DNA from: Isoetes taiwanensis
Lineage: Eukaryota; Streptophyta; Lycopodiopsida; Isoetales; Isoetaceae
Direction: 5' to 3'
DNA: 64,000 nt
NCBI GenBank assembly: GCA_021234155.1
Contig: JAJEKV010000054.1
Span: forward strand, 6,483,042-6,547,041
Below, one piece after another: positions 12,593-23,851 of the stretch. Every line of letters begins with the position of its first letter. Positions within the stretch are counted from its first letter, which is position 1. Made by a program: the position numbers and the translations under genes. Below the pieces are notes generated by a model. The model was not told the DNA's origin, searched no databases, and saw only the letters and a program-made list of their open reading frames with translations.

Positions 12593-12781
12593 ACTGTCCT
12601 ATACAATTGTACAGCATGCCAGCATCCTTATTACTGCTAATATTTTTCCCTCGAAAACCCTTTGAGGCGGGGTTTTTTTAATCCTGGCAGTAATACGTTT
12701 GCTGCTCTCTTTTTGTTTGGGTCCCATAGGCCAATTGGTCTCTCATGGACGATAAAAAATCTATTCTATATTCTATTCTTA

Positions 12782-14035
12782 GACACATCTTTTCCTTCAG
12801 AAAAATGGATGGATTGAAATGGATTCGACTCTATTGCATTTTAAAACCTTCTATGACGCTCCTTGCGCGATATATGGCAGCCCATCGTATACATCGAAAG
12901 ACCTTTCCCATCCAACGGCCACCCGTCGTATGGGCCCTCTGTACGCTGGGGGGACTAGCCTATCGAGTAGAGGACATAGAGGTGTCATTCCATCCCGTCC
13001 TCTAGGGGTACCTATGTCAGCGAAAGCAAAATATACAACATAAGCACTTTGTAATAATGACAAACTACCTCGAAGGGTAGTGATAATCCATCCATCCATG
13101 TCATCGAATACAGCCCGGGGATTTCACCTTTAACATTCCGTACCAAACATGTGCGTGACTGGTTAGGGGTTTTTTTTGCCTCTCAGGTTCGTATACGGCT
13201 GGAAAATAATACGGGTTCACCACCACATTTTTGGACGTGGTCGTTTAGGGGTGCTGTGGGCGGGAACTCCTCACCAGCTTCATACGGTAGGGGTCCTTGA
13301 AGCCTTGAAGATCCGAAGCTTTTAGTCATATGGTTCCTTCAAGATCATAGGGGTTTGCAATGAACGTTTCTGGTTTTTTGATTGAAGGATTGGGGTAATC
13401 GATTTGGACAAAAACCGTGAAATCTATTCTCAAAACTTCTGCCTAATACCTATTGCTTTAAGTTTCCAGCTAAGAACAATGCAATCATCTATGTCTATTG
13501 CAGCTAAGTGAAGACCAAGGAAATTTAACAAAGTTTCATATTCACGATTTGTTCACGACAGCATGCTTGTTCTTCAAGAAATTGTCCACAGCAAGTAAAA
13601 GGTATTCTCCTTTGGTGTATTTCCGGTTTTAGGCATCCATCTTCAAGAGAAAAGAGGTTTTGATAGCAATGCATGTTTGTTGAGATTTTGTTATCTGGCA
13701 GGGACTTTTCATTGCTCCAAAATCACTATCTATTTATCCTTGAAGGTTCTTTTTATCTCATGACAACAATTAGAAGATACTAACTGCTGGAAATTTGCTG
13801 TCTAACAGGGGCTTTAGAACCTCAAAAGTATCTATATTGTATTCTTGAAGCCGTATTGAAGCCCCGCTTGAAGCTTCTTCTCTTGTATGACAGTTGGCTA
13901 CACCAACTAGAAGGTACTAATTTCTGAAATAATTCGAGTTTTAGGCATAGATTTAGGCATAGATATCTCCTCTTGCATGCGGCTAGTATGTGAAGGCAAT
14001 ACTTCCTAACTCTCTCTTTGCATGATTTGTAGGAA
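12782..14035. other. intergenic stretch before the transposase-like gene
   Basis: 12820-13100 is moderately GC-rich with short frames on both strands but nothing recognisable. 13100-14035 is AT-rich. The last bases before 14039 (TTTGTAG followed by GAAATGG) resemble a splice acceptor, so 5' exons or a spliced leader of the following gene may lie here; I could not identify them. Confidence 0.4.
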
Positions 14036-15020
14036 ATGGCATTCGAAACAAATATTGTTATAAGCACAATTGATGGGAATGAGAAGTGCTCCGAGGTTGG
14101 CTTTGTGAAAGTGAGGCAAAATGCAAATTACGCCGATGTACGAAAAGCAATAGAATTGGATGAGATAGATGGCTTGGAGGGTCATGAATTTGTATTCTTG
14201 GGAGAAAGGAAGCTTCCTTTGTCAAAACGACAAGAGGAAAGGTACAAAGTTACGGAAGAGGAAGTGCTTGAAGAGGAGACGCCTCGTGATTAATCTGCAA
14301 GAAGAGGAGGATGTGGAGGATGTGGCTGCCACTGAGGTTGTAGATCAGACCCAAGCATATGAGGAAAAGGCAAGTTTGAGTCTCGAGTGTGAAGGTAGGC
14401 TGCACTCCAAGCTTGCATCAAGGGCTCTTACATGTAGGTGGATTCACACTTACAGAAAATACAAGACTAAGATGAGAAGTCAAGGCAAGAAAGATAGGTT
14501 TGAGCTCATGTCTTCGGATGTCAATGGAGTGGGAGTGTTTAGCATTTGGTGCGTAGAATGCGAACTGAAATATGGAAGAGGAGGAGATGACATGTTGTAC
14601 AACTTCATCGCACGCCACATGGAATCAAAGGAGCACAAGCTGAATTTGCAAAGTAACTCACAAAGTGTTGTTATAAGCGAGGAAAGTGCCTCGAAAGATA
14701 AATTGGAAAGTGCGATTATGGCTGAAAACAAGGCTGCAGTTGAAGAGTGCATGGCCACGAAAGTTGCTCCTTTTGTGGAGCAAAGTGGTGTCATCTTTGA
14801 GTTGTGAAGCGTTTGTCAGAGGTCTTTACTCCTCTTTCCGCCAAGAGGAGACGTGGTTGATAACATGAAGGAGCATGTAAAGAGTAGTAGACATGCACAA
14901 AAATCCATTGCCAAAGAAAGGAAAGAGGATGACAAGATGCATGAACAAAACAAGCATGGAAGGCCTCGGAAGGAGAATTTGGATTCCTTACAAAAGAGCA
15001 TGCTGTCATTTTTCACGCGA
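14036..15020 (+). CDS. transposase-like gene, N-terminal part: ubiquitin-like start and zinc finger (frame breaks)
   Basis: The first frame (ATG at 14036, good context GAAATGG) codes about 80 residues with the look of a small beta-grasp domain (GFVKVRQNANYADVRKAIEL, then HEFVFLGERKLPL, ending in acidic residues). The coding sense then moves to another frame (about 14285-14800) with a CX2CX18HX5H finger (Cys pair in WCVECELKYG, His pair in ARHMESKEHK). It returns briefly to the first frame (KRLSEVFTPLSAKRRR) and ends with MKEHVKSSRHAQ, GRPRKENLD and SLQKSMLSFF before a candidate donor at 15021. At least two single-base shifts and a TGA at 14805-14807 break the frame. Such N-terminal fingers commonly bind transposon ends. 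The fold assignments are inference. Confidence 0.5.
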
Positions 15021-15342
15021 GGTATCACTCAATTCTACATTTGCTGAAATATTTTTTCGTACATTCTAGAATCCTTTTCTTACATTCAATTCACTATGTT
15101 GAACTTTTGTTTTTGAAGTAGAGAGACTTATGGCCTGTTTGCTATGCTGCAGACCAATGTAATGAAGCTGGACCAAGCCATCCAAATGAGACTTCAAGTA
15201 AGTAAAGGCCACACGTACCATTAGTTCTATTAGTTCTTTGCCTTGTTCTTTGTTTGTTGTTGGGCTGTTAGTTTGGATTGTAGTAGTTCATTGTATCTCG
15301 CTCTCTTTCTCATTGAAATTTAAATAAAAAAACAATACACAG
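15021..15342 (+). other. intron(s) of the transposase-like gene
   Basis: A donor-like GAG|GTATCA at 15021 and an acceptor ACACAG at 15342 bracket an AT-rich stretch. A possible small exon lies at about 15121-15190, after TTGAAGTAG and before GTAAGT; in one frame it codes a peptide starting RDLWPVCYAADQCNEAG. Exon limits are tentative. Confidence 0.4.
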
Positions 15343-18300
15343 GGACTATGCATCTGGGATATCTATGCTGGGGTTATTGGCAACTAACATATAGATATGC
15401 ATCCAAGACAAGAGATTTGAGACCATTCTTAGATGAGTCTAGGCCAGGCCTAAATTGGTATTGTGAGCCAGATTTGTGTCAAGAATTCACGGTAGATGGT
15501 GAGATGATTAAGATCCAAGGAACAATTAGGCACGTCAAATGTGCTAGAGTGAGTGCAGGAGCAATGTTTCCAAACTTCCAATGTTCTTTCTGCACTGCCA
15601 TACCAAAGGAAAGAGACTTCCGTATGAGAGTTTATAGACAAAGTGAGGATAAAGTAGAGCGAGGCTTGAGGAACACAAAATCCAGATTGAGAGTTGACTA
15701 CTTGACAAGGTTCGAGCTGCGCAACCTTGCCAAGGAAACATGCCATGAGAATAGAAGCTTGAGAATGGAGTTGAGATTGAGCAAATTAAAGACACTTGCA
15801 TTGTCAGTAAAGGTAAGATCTCTTCGAGAAACATTGTTTGAGTCTATGAAACGTGGTGATGTCCAGAAGTTTTGCATGGATATTAAAGAGGCTTATTCTC
15901 GTGGTAAATTTGAAGGCAAGCCTGCATTGTGGAATTTTCTAACTGACCTTGCGCAGAACATATTAAGGCCTGGCCATAAGAAGCGGTACAAGCAAACAAC
16001 AAAAGAGTTGTTTGAAACAATCAAAATTTGGGGAGGGAGAAGGATGCACGACTTCTTGTCTATGAACTTTGGAGGTCCTAATGTGTCAACAACAAGGTGG
16101 TCTACTGGCAAGACACTTAGCTACAAGGCTGGAATAAATGAGGAGACATTTGTATACTTGGCAAAGATTTATGGCAATCATGTCTTGAAATGTGGGTCGA
16201 TTCATGGAAGTGTACCAACTATCGTGGCCGAAGATGAGACCGTAATCAAGAGGGCAGTCCAATGGTGTGCTAGAGATGATAGTTTGGTAGGTTTTTGTGG
16301 TAGAAAAGAAGATCATTCTTGTATCACTAATTTTGTAGTTCATGTTGGGAATGGGGAGGAGGGCTACAAAACTGTTGTTGATGCATTTGAGATGAATGTG
16401 GTTGCACATTATGCCCGTGTGCTCATTGTGGATCCATTACATTCCCGTCTACCCAAGCTCGTGTTGTCCATACAATTGACATGTAATAGGTTTGACCATA
16501 AGGCCGTGAGATGTCAATGGGATGAAATAGCTCATTTCTGGAATTTGCATTTAAGAAGTGTTTTAGGTCCCCTAATTGGACACTCCTCTGATGGAGATGC
16601 CCGACGGAGGGCTTGTATGTTAGAAGACTACACTACCTTGAAAGAAATAGGAAAAAAGTTTGCCATTCCATGGGAAGGATGGGTGTTTACTGCTGCCATG
16701 AACAAAGATAGCAGCATACATGGACTCCATGATCAAGACTTCATCCATAATGGGAAGAAGCTTATCAATCCACTTGACAATGCATCTCGGAGGCTTTACT
16801 TGGGTAAAGAACTCGTCACACTTAATGACGTGTGGCACGTTTTCCACAATTTTCAATGTGAGCATGGTCTTCAAATCGGTGACGTGCAAAGAAAAGACAG
16901 GCAAAATTGGCGGGCTGCCCAAAGGATTGCCTCACGAAGAGTTCAAGTGTGCTTGAAGAGGCTACGTGATCCAAAACATAGTACTCCAATGCGTACATTA
17001 GGGACCGAGACTTATCTCTACGTGGTTTCCCTCTATATCGACATATTCCTCTCTCCTCACATGGATCTATGGAACCGGATAAGAGCAGCCAGCACCGTCT
17101 CTTTCTTCTTCAGGTAGGCGTGTTGCTATCTATTTAGCTTTTTAATTATGGTGCCGAATTCTTACTTTCTTGTTGCTCTTGTCATATTGCAGCTTATGGA
17201 GACTTTGGATATCAAAACATGAAACACATTGTTTGAAGACAAACTTCATTAGTCGTGAGACATTTTTGGACATTCGGCTTTCTTGCCACTTTGTCGTCTT
17301 ACTCATAAAGTTTTTTAGAGATTACTGTAGGAAGCTTCCTGTCCCATTGGATGCCACAGGGTCAGATGCATGCGAGAATTTCTTCTCAAAGATAGGTGGA
17401 ATGGTAAGGAACGAGAGATCCTACACTGGGGCTGATGTACTTGATAGTGCAAGTGCTCTTAACCGAGTGGCTGAATTTAAGTCACTTGGAACCTTGCTAT
17501 TCCCTGCAGCACATGTCAAACAGGAAAACATTTGGCAAGTACTCGAGAGGAAAGTGGATGGTGAAGACAATGAGTTAAAGTGTGACGTGGCAGATTACAC
17601 ACTTATAAGGACAGATGACATGATAGTGGATGCACTAGAGGCAGGACTTAGACATGCAAAAGAATTATGTGCACAAGTAGGCATCACTTGTGAGGAAGGT
17701 GGAGAGGCAAATTGGTGGAGCAAACCCTGGAAGCACGAAGATTTTTTCAATAAAGATTACTTCATGGAATTAGACACAACCGTGGTCGGAGATGAGTCAG
17801 ATGATGTGAATGTAGAACAAGAGAATGATGATGGTATAGCGAGCAATTCTGATCTTCCCAATGATGTTACATCACAACTAGAGTTAAGGCATACCTTTGA
17901 CTCCATGGTGGACGAGGTAGAAGCACCATCTCCCACAAAGATTGAAAGAAATGTCACTCTTGATAATAAACCTATTTGCAAGGGCACTTTGGTCAGCCAA
18001 CTAAATGGTAATCCATGGCTGTCCAACGACAGATTGACAAAGGTCAAGCTGCAGTCCATTATAAGCTCGGAAAACAAGTTAATAAATGCAGCCACCTCTC
18101 TTGGAATTGGATCAGACTGTGCCATCTACTTTGAGATGGATTCCAGAAGCAAGAAAAGGCAAACTCATGACAGAAACAAGGAGGACGTGATGCAAGTTTG
18201 GTATTTGGGAAGGGTACTTAGTATGCGCAGGAAACATGGGAGAGCATGGAAAGAAACTAGAGAGCCGGTAGACTTGGTTAACAGACCACCATACTCCATA

Positions 18301-18604
18301 GAGCTTAATTTGGCCTGGTATAATGAACATAAAGCAGGTAGGAGGACGTGGTACACTTTTGACCTTTCAGATAGCCAGTCAATCTCACTAGACTCTGTAA
18401 TAGCACTAGCATGTTTAACATACAATCCAGACAATGGTAGATACCAGCTTGATGAGCATGATATGATGCAATTTCATAACTTTTTGGCTGATCAGAAAAA
18501 AGGTCTCTATTATGTTGTTTTTTGCACCGTGCATTGCTGAAATTTGTGTTCACAAATCTTGTTTTTCATTGGCAGGAAATAAGGGCAAGGGAAAGATTGT
18601 TTGA
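15343..18604 (+). CDS. large transposase-like protein, RNase H-like core and C-terminal region (P/THAP9-like?)
   Basis: Exons 15343-17113, 17193-18502 and probably 18576-18604 join in one frame over GT-AG introns (79 and 73 bp); the last join gives a short Lys-Gly-rich tail and a stop at 18602. Over 1,000 codons are open. In order: a Cys-rich module (KCARVSAGAMFPNFQCSFC), a DFRMRVYR element and a basic coiled segment, a helical block with WGGRRMHDFLSMNFGGP, then acidic positions in VAEDETVIK (about residue 290), LIVDPLHSR (360) and SSDGDARRR (413) that could form an RNase H-like catalytic triad. After the intron comes LDATGSDACENFFSKIGG, which resembles the closing 'ENFF' motif of P-element/THAP9 transposases. 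The last 250 residues are acidic linker plus an unknown domain. This could be an active or domesticated transposase; the superfamily assignment is uncertain. Confidence 0.6.
17114..17192 (+). other. 79-bp intron in the transposase-like gene
   Basis: TCTTCAG|GTAGGC at the 5' side and CATATTGCAG|CTTATG at the 3' side. Removing it joins AG+C as a Ser codon and continues the long frame without a break, which is strong evidence for a spliced gene rather than two genes. Confidence 0.85.
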
Positions 18605-19554
18605 AGATCCGGGTGAAGATCATTAGTCGTGAGACGTTAGTATGAAAATTGACATGAAAAACAGATTGCTTATGCATTTGAGATACATAGTTATAGGTAT
18701 TTCTAGTTTGAAGATTATGGAGATGCATTGTTATGGAGGAGGAGCTGCCTTCTCTGTAATGATTCTTGCAGTCATGTAGATTTTGTGGCACTGACAAACC
18801 AATAGCAGTTGCATATTTGAATTGCAATTTTGCTTCTTTTGCTTAATCTGTTTGCTGTTTAAGTTGGTGTTTAGGTTGTTTAAGTTGGCGACAGTTGGTG
18901 TTTAAGTTGGTGTTTAAGTTGCTGTTTAAGTGTTTGAGTTGTTGATTAAGTTTCCCAAGGTTCTGTTTAAGTTGGTGAAAAAGTGTTTGCTTTTTGGTTA
19001 GGGACATGGAGTCGACAGTAAAAAATCGTGTAGATCAGTGCTAAGTGTTGCAAATGTGCTATGTGCTGTCATTGGCTTGTGCTAGTTAAGCTCCTCTTTG
19101 GAGGAAAAGGAATGCAATTGTTCTTTGTTCTTTGGTTTTTCTGTACTCTATGTTTCCTTGAGTGGAGGTTCTTTGTTTCTTCTGTACTCTTTGTTCTTTG
19201 GAGGAAAAGGAATGCATTGCATTTGTTTCCCATTTGTTTATGCATTTTGTGGCAGATTCAGATTTGTGGCAGATTCAGATTATGGTAAAGCGTCAATTAC
19301 ATTGTACAGAAAAGCAACCATATTATATTATAAAGACTGTTTTTACAAAAAGGTTGTGCGGGAATGAACCAACCTTGCACTTTTGTACAAAAAGCTGAAA
19401 ACAGAATAAAAGTTTTACAGGTGTAAGACCTCGTAACATGATATGAGTTATAGGATATTAGCTATCACAAAAGTTTTAAAGCTGAAAACAGGATATGAAA
19501 AAGTTTTACAGGATTGTCCAAGATATACATGCAGCAGACACAACCTTATTTCTT
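18605..19554. other. AT-rich spacer with short-word repeats
   Basis: At 18845-18985 the word GTTTAAGTTGGTG recurs in degenerate form about eight times. At 19085-19230 a segment with TTTGGAGGAAAAGGAATGCA, TTCTTTGTTCTTTGG and TTCTGTACTCT is duplicated, and GTGGCAGATTCAGATT occurs twice at 19250-19282. No gene is seen; part may be the 3' untranslated region of the gene ending at 18604. Confidence 0.5.
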
Positions 19555-19584
19555 TTCGAGACAATGCAAGGCATTAAAAGTAGC

Positions 19585-19840
19585 CTGGAGGAGGCATCTT
19601 AAGAACCACTCGAAGAAGAATTCCGTCAGCCTCCATGTTCACCTGCAAATGACGTTCCTCTCCATCTCCAACACGATCAAGCCAATTTTGCACTTTCTCT
19701 GAAACCTTAGCTCCCTGTTCCTTGCCAGGTAAACTTGGCCACGAAAACCATCTGCATCCCTGGATGGCTAGAGTCAGAAGAAGATTCTTCAGCCATAGGT
19801 TTCGCTGCAGTGAATTTCATCCTAGCCATTGAGCTACCGG
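19585..19840 (-). pseudogene. possible small gene remnant, minus strand, unrecognised
   Basis: On the minus strand the sequence from about 19839 reads MARMKFTAAKPMAEESSSDS and on to a Trp-Gln-Gly-Thr-Gly-Ser end near 19735. A neighbouring frame then reads KVSEKVQNWLDRVGDGEERH and continues to LLRVVLKMPPP with a stop near 19585. Both pieces look coding (no low-complexity bias, plausible order), so a single-base shift near 19735 may have broken one small protein of roughly 80-85 residues. No family is recognised. Confidence 0.3.
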
Positions 19841-20127
19841 CCGATTTTGTGGAGAGGAGATGTAAAATAAGGAGGAGAGCCGGAACAGAAAGGAAGAACT
19901 TAGGAATTGAACCGGAATGAAGGGAATGAATCGAACAGGCAGAGGCTAAATAGAAGGGTTTTGTGAGGTCAAATCAAAGCATAAGGAGGAATTATGGCCA
20001 ATTATTTTCATGCAGGTTGGGCAAGTTCAGGGGGCAGGTTCTCCTTCTTTATATCTGTGCCATGCAGATGGCCATGCAAATGATATCCTCTTTTAAGGAT
20101 TAAGCTATAACATTCGGCCATAAGCTT

Positions 20128-20345
20128 AGACATTTAGGGATTAAGCTAGTAAAATGACTCTAAGCTAGTAAACTATAGGCTCTAAGCTAGTAAAAATGAC
20201 TCTAAGCTAGTAAAATGACTTTAAGCTAGTAAACTAGTTAGACTCTATACTTTAAACTAGTTTACACGTTTTTAAGCTATAACATTTAAGGACTATAACA
20301 TTTAAGGATTAAGCCATTTAAGGATTAAGCTATAACATATAAGGA
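20128..20345. repeat. minisatellite of TAAGCTAGTAAAATGACTC units
   Basis: About six imperfect copies of a 19-24 base unit containing TAAGCTAGTAAA stand end to end, followed by three copies of an AACATTTAAGGA(T/C)TA word. This is an AT-rich minisatellite of two related unit types. Confidence 0.7.
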
Positions 20346-22560
20346 TCGTGTTTTCAAGCTTGAAGTATCCCCAGTACTTTACCACTAAGGGACACACTAA
20401 GGATGCATTAGAGTCTTAACCAACGAGACAAGCTTAGACCGAGAATGAAGATGAGAGAAATGTCTATTAAAGACATTGTGAAATTTTTTTCCTTCTCCAC
20501 AAACCATTTTTTCTCTGAATAAGGCTACGGCACAAAATAAAGTACAAGATCGGGTAGGGGTATGTAAAACGTAACATAGTCCGGGCGTATATCTACGGTA
20601 GGGGGCAGGGAAATTGGGTTTTCATATTTACGTATGTAGGGGTTTTCGACCTCCAAAAGTCGTATACGAGGGGTTTTCTGGTGACCCCTTGCACGCACAT
20701 GAGGTATCCCCATGTGCCTAGGTGAAATCCCTGGGGAATACAGCCATATAATAAATACATCAAATAGAGGCTCCTACCCAGGCTCAGACTCAAAGGGGAA
20801 ATCGACTTATGGTTAGGGTCTAGATTGATCAGACTAAGTTATGGCAATGACTTGGACTGGCAATAGACAATGGCTAGGGTTAATCCCATGGTATGATCCA
20901 AAGAGACTACTCCAGGTTGCATCTCCCCGGTCTGATGAGGTCAGAAGGGTTGCATCTCCCCCTCCCGTAGTGCAATGGCTCCATGGGGCAGCTAGAGGAT
21001 CGTGGCAACACACGTCCATACCCGACTGAACTCCCCAAAACAAAAGCTAGGCCGACACCTGCAACTCTTGAGAGTCAGGGCGACACCATTTACCCAGGAA
21101 GTTCGGACTCATACCCGGCCCACACGCAGTGACCGACTATAAGCCTAGCCCGCTATGGGTCCCCAGTAGGCGCGCTCAGCATGGACCTCCCTTCACTTTG
21201 CCGCTGACCCCGTTATGTGGTGCTCAGTCACTCCATAGCCTCCGTAGCCAGGTGGGCTCTATGCACAGGCCGCATAATAATGAGAACTAATGGGTCTAAA
21301 CTAAGAACATCATCTAAATAATGGCTACTAGGTCTCTACCCCCCTTCCCAATACACAAGAGGTGCAAACATAAGATCAACCATCATAATATATCAACATA
21401 ACATGATAAATAACAAGAATAAAAACTGATCCTAATCACATACATCTAACTTATAGTTAGGGTTCATTGATTAGGATTCATGCTCAGAACTATAGGTTCT
21501 AGAATGGCTCTACTAGGACACAATGTGCAACTCCCTGGAGTCTACTCGAAGTACCTGCTCCTGACGAGCTGTCGTTGGCTCCCTGGTTCTCCATCTCTAG
21601 CAGGTGGTTCGAGTAGATGATTCTCCTCTGCTACGCTTACGCTTTTGGACTGCTACTGCATCCTCGGCTATCGAAGACGATCCTCGAATCGGAGCAGTGG
21701 GCGCGAATTGATGGATCAGAAGTTGGTGGAGCCAAAAGTGGTCTAGGTTTAGGGTTTGGCCTTTTATGTATTAGGGTTCACATGAGGGCCATCTAGCTCC
21801 AATAGGGTGCGTCCATGTGGCTGGTCACCTATAGAGTGAATGTGATGTTCCATGTATTTATACGCCTTTTTGAGTATAAATACCTGACACATCACTATGA
21901 ATAATTATTGGCGCATTAATTATTTATAAGCTAAGGTTAGCTATGATAATAATTAATTATTAATGTGGAAACCTAACCCAAAACCTTAATTCAAATTTAG
22001 GGCTTAACCTAATATTAAAAAGGGCTAGAATATTAAATTAGTTAATATTAACCAATCTAGAGTTGCCACCTGGCCCAAATCGATTGGGCAAGGGAGAGTA
22101 AATAACTTGGGATCCAAATTGGGGTTTTATACCCCCATTTGCCCCAATTCGAAATGGGGGAGGTTGGTGGAGGAGGAGCTGCTGTTCTACCCTGTTCCAG
22201 CCAGAAGGATGGAGCACCAGAGAGATAGTGGATCTAGCTAGGATCCCGGTTAGTATATAGATAGCTTGGATTCCTAGATAGTCATAGGACTAACCTTTGT
22301 ATGCTCAGAAGGTAGCTAGGATTAACCCTTGTATGAATAGATGTATGGTTAATCTCTATTTTATGTTCTATTCGAAACTATGGATGGATTGATGTATAAT
22401 GATAATTCTCTTTCTGTTCCTCCTGTAATGCCCAATTGCTACTTCGCACTTGGCGTGTAAGGGATTAATATTAGAAAACTAGCCATTGTATCCAATTCAC
22501 GCCAGACATGAACTAATTTACAATTTAAACTCTTTGCACTTTTTTAGAAGTAAAAAAATA
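20346..22560. other. no gene recognised
   Basis: Frames of up to 69 codons only. 20500-21300 is more GC-rich than its surroundings, and 21690-22150 is AT-rich with a long inverted-looking AATAATTAATTATTAATG stretch at about 21948-21965. A decayed LTR retrotransposon would fit the composition, but I found no protein motif, primer site or paired LTR to support it. Confidence 0.4.
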
Positions 22561-22734
22561 AGATTTCAAAACTAAGGTTGAGCTCTCCCAAGACTAAGAT
22601 TAAAAGAGCAAGAATTTCAAAACAGGTTCTAACCTTAAACATGTGTAGGATTTGTTTAACACATCAAAAGTTAACAAGATGTCAGGCTTACCTTGTTCAG
22701 AAACTCCAAACTGCTTACCTTGATCTGCAACAAC

Positions 22735-22870
22735 TCCTCCTAGCGCCTGCAAGCGCCAAAGAATAAAACTTTGCAAGCGCCTAAGCAAACGCCAAAGAAC
22801 AGAACTCTGCAAGCGCCTAAGAACAGAACTCTGCAAGCCCCTAAGAATAGAACTCTTTATGTGCCTAAGC
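22735..22870. repeat. 24-bp minisatellite AAGAACAGAACTCTGCAAGCGCCT
   Basis: Five to six imperfect units of about 24 bases based on GAACTCTGCAAGCGCCTAAG. On the minus strand they read as a Leu/Arg/Ser-rich repeat (LRRLQSSV), which is a by-product of the repeat and not a protein. Confidence 0.75.
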
Positions 22871-23184
22871 AGAGACATAGAAAAAAAGATGGTTTTTCCA
22901 GCATTAATATAGAAGTGACAGTTAAAGCAAGTTAAAGAAATCAAAGAAAGTTATAGAAATGACAGTAGAAACAAGTTACAGAAATTAAGTATGTATATTA
23001 TCAAAAAAAAAATTACATAAAGAGGGCCTTTTATTAGAGTTGCTCAGCTCTTTCAAGATAAGACAGTTCGAGACAGTTTAAGGAGATGTCTAGTTCCATT
23101 CAAAAGCTTAAGGTGAGGCCTTTTTTGGAGATGCTGAGCTCGTTTTCAAAAATTTAAAAACAAAGAACAAAAAAAAAAAAACCT

Positions 23185-23681
23185 TCAGTTCTCATCCTCA
23201 TCCTCCTCTTCTTCCTCATCGCTTTCGTCTGCCATCTCCTCAAGGATGGCTTCTGCAACAAGAGCTTCTTTATCCGAGGAGAGGGCATTGAGGATTATTG
23301 GCTTCTTCTCTTCTTCCAATTCCTCTCACCACTCCTCCTCCTCCTCCTCCTTCTCGCCATTCCTCATCCGCTTCCTTCTCCTTCTCCTTCTCCTTCTCCT
23401 TCTTCTATCCTCCTTTCGCGCTCCTCATTGAAATCTGCTGGTGATGCTGGTGTATGTGGGGACTCAGGGTTGCTGATGTTGCTGCTGAGATGGGGATTGC
23501 CTGGGCGAAGCTTGCCCTCAAGAAAAAGCTCCTTGCATTCCTCTGGATTGTGGTGCGGAAGGCAGCCACAATGGCATCTGCGAGATGGGGGAACGGATTT
23601 GGAGATCAATTTTCTGATCTCCTTCTTCACCTCTTTCAAGCAACTATGGCAGGATGGAGCGGGGGTGGCATGGCTCACCAT
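23185..23681 (-). CDS. unrecognised protein with Cys-rich start and very acidic end (frameshift in microsatellite)
   Basis: The ATG at 23681 lies in a good plant context (AACCATGGTG). The first part has a Cys pattern CHSCLKEVKKEIRKL then RRCHCGCLPHHNPEEC, followed by a Pro/Ser linker and a Gly-Glu repeat coded by a (GAAGGA)n microsatellite. That frame stops at 23364. In another frame 23330-23185 codes KKPIILNALSSDKEALVAEA, then EEMADESDEEEEEDEDEN and a stop at 23187-23185. This looks like the true C-terminus, so repeat-length change at about 23340-23420 has probably shifted the frame. The product would be about 165 residues and possibly nuclear, judging from the acidic tail. No known family recognised. 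Confidence 0.4.
23330..23420. repeat. CTT/CCT trinucleotide and hexanucleotide microsatellites
   Basis: (CTC)n at about 23333-23360 and (CTTCTC)n at about 23376-23405. They lie inside the minus-strand acidic-protein gene and code its Glu/Gly/Arg-rich linker. Confidence 0.85.
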
Positions 23682-23851
23682 GGTTGGAGGCGCAGGAAGG
23701 AAGAAAGGCGAAGGCGCAGGAAGTAAGGCGAAGGAAGGCAGGGTTTGAGAATGAAGGAGAAAAGGTTCCTCAGATATAGTAGTTGCATGCAAGATTTCCT
23801 ATAGTAGGTGCGAGCATAATTATGCTTCCATCACATCATATACGAATTATG

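Larger units (their letters stand above)
11170..12781 (+). mobile_element. LINE retrotransposon, 5'-truncated, ATTCT-type tail (copy A)
   Basis: A non-LTR retrotransposon fragment. The reverse transcriptase active-site box LIYADDVNLQ is read at about 11308-11345. The thumb/connection region follows at 11460-12190 (FTGMRVNLAKTRVLLV, then VASTYKYLEI), and the C-terminal region at 12194-12592 has the Cys-rich module RLCHCCHQGTIENECHALQI. The 3' untranslated region has a TTTTTCCCTCGAAAACCC stem-like block and ends in a (TATTCT) tail at about 12758-12781. The 5' part of the reverse transcriptase is missing. An AAGG array interrupts the gene straight after the active site, and the frame changes at least twice (near 11346 and at 12194). 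It is therefore not autonomous. Confidence 0.8.

Noticed and set aside
20346-22560. Decayed LTR retrotransposon
   Set aside because: Composition is suggestive, but no LTR pair, polypurine tract or protein motif could be found.
22600-22944. Leu-rich-repeat-like protein on the minus strand
   Set aside because: The LRRLQSSV pattern is the translation of a 24-bp minisatellite.
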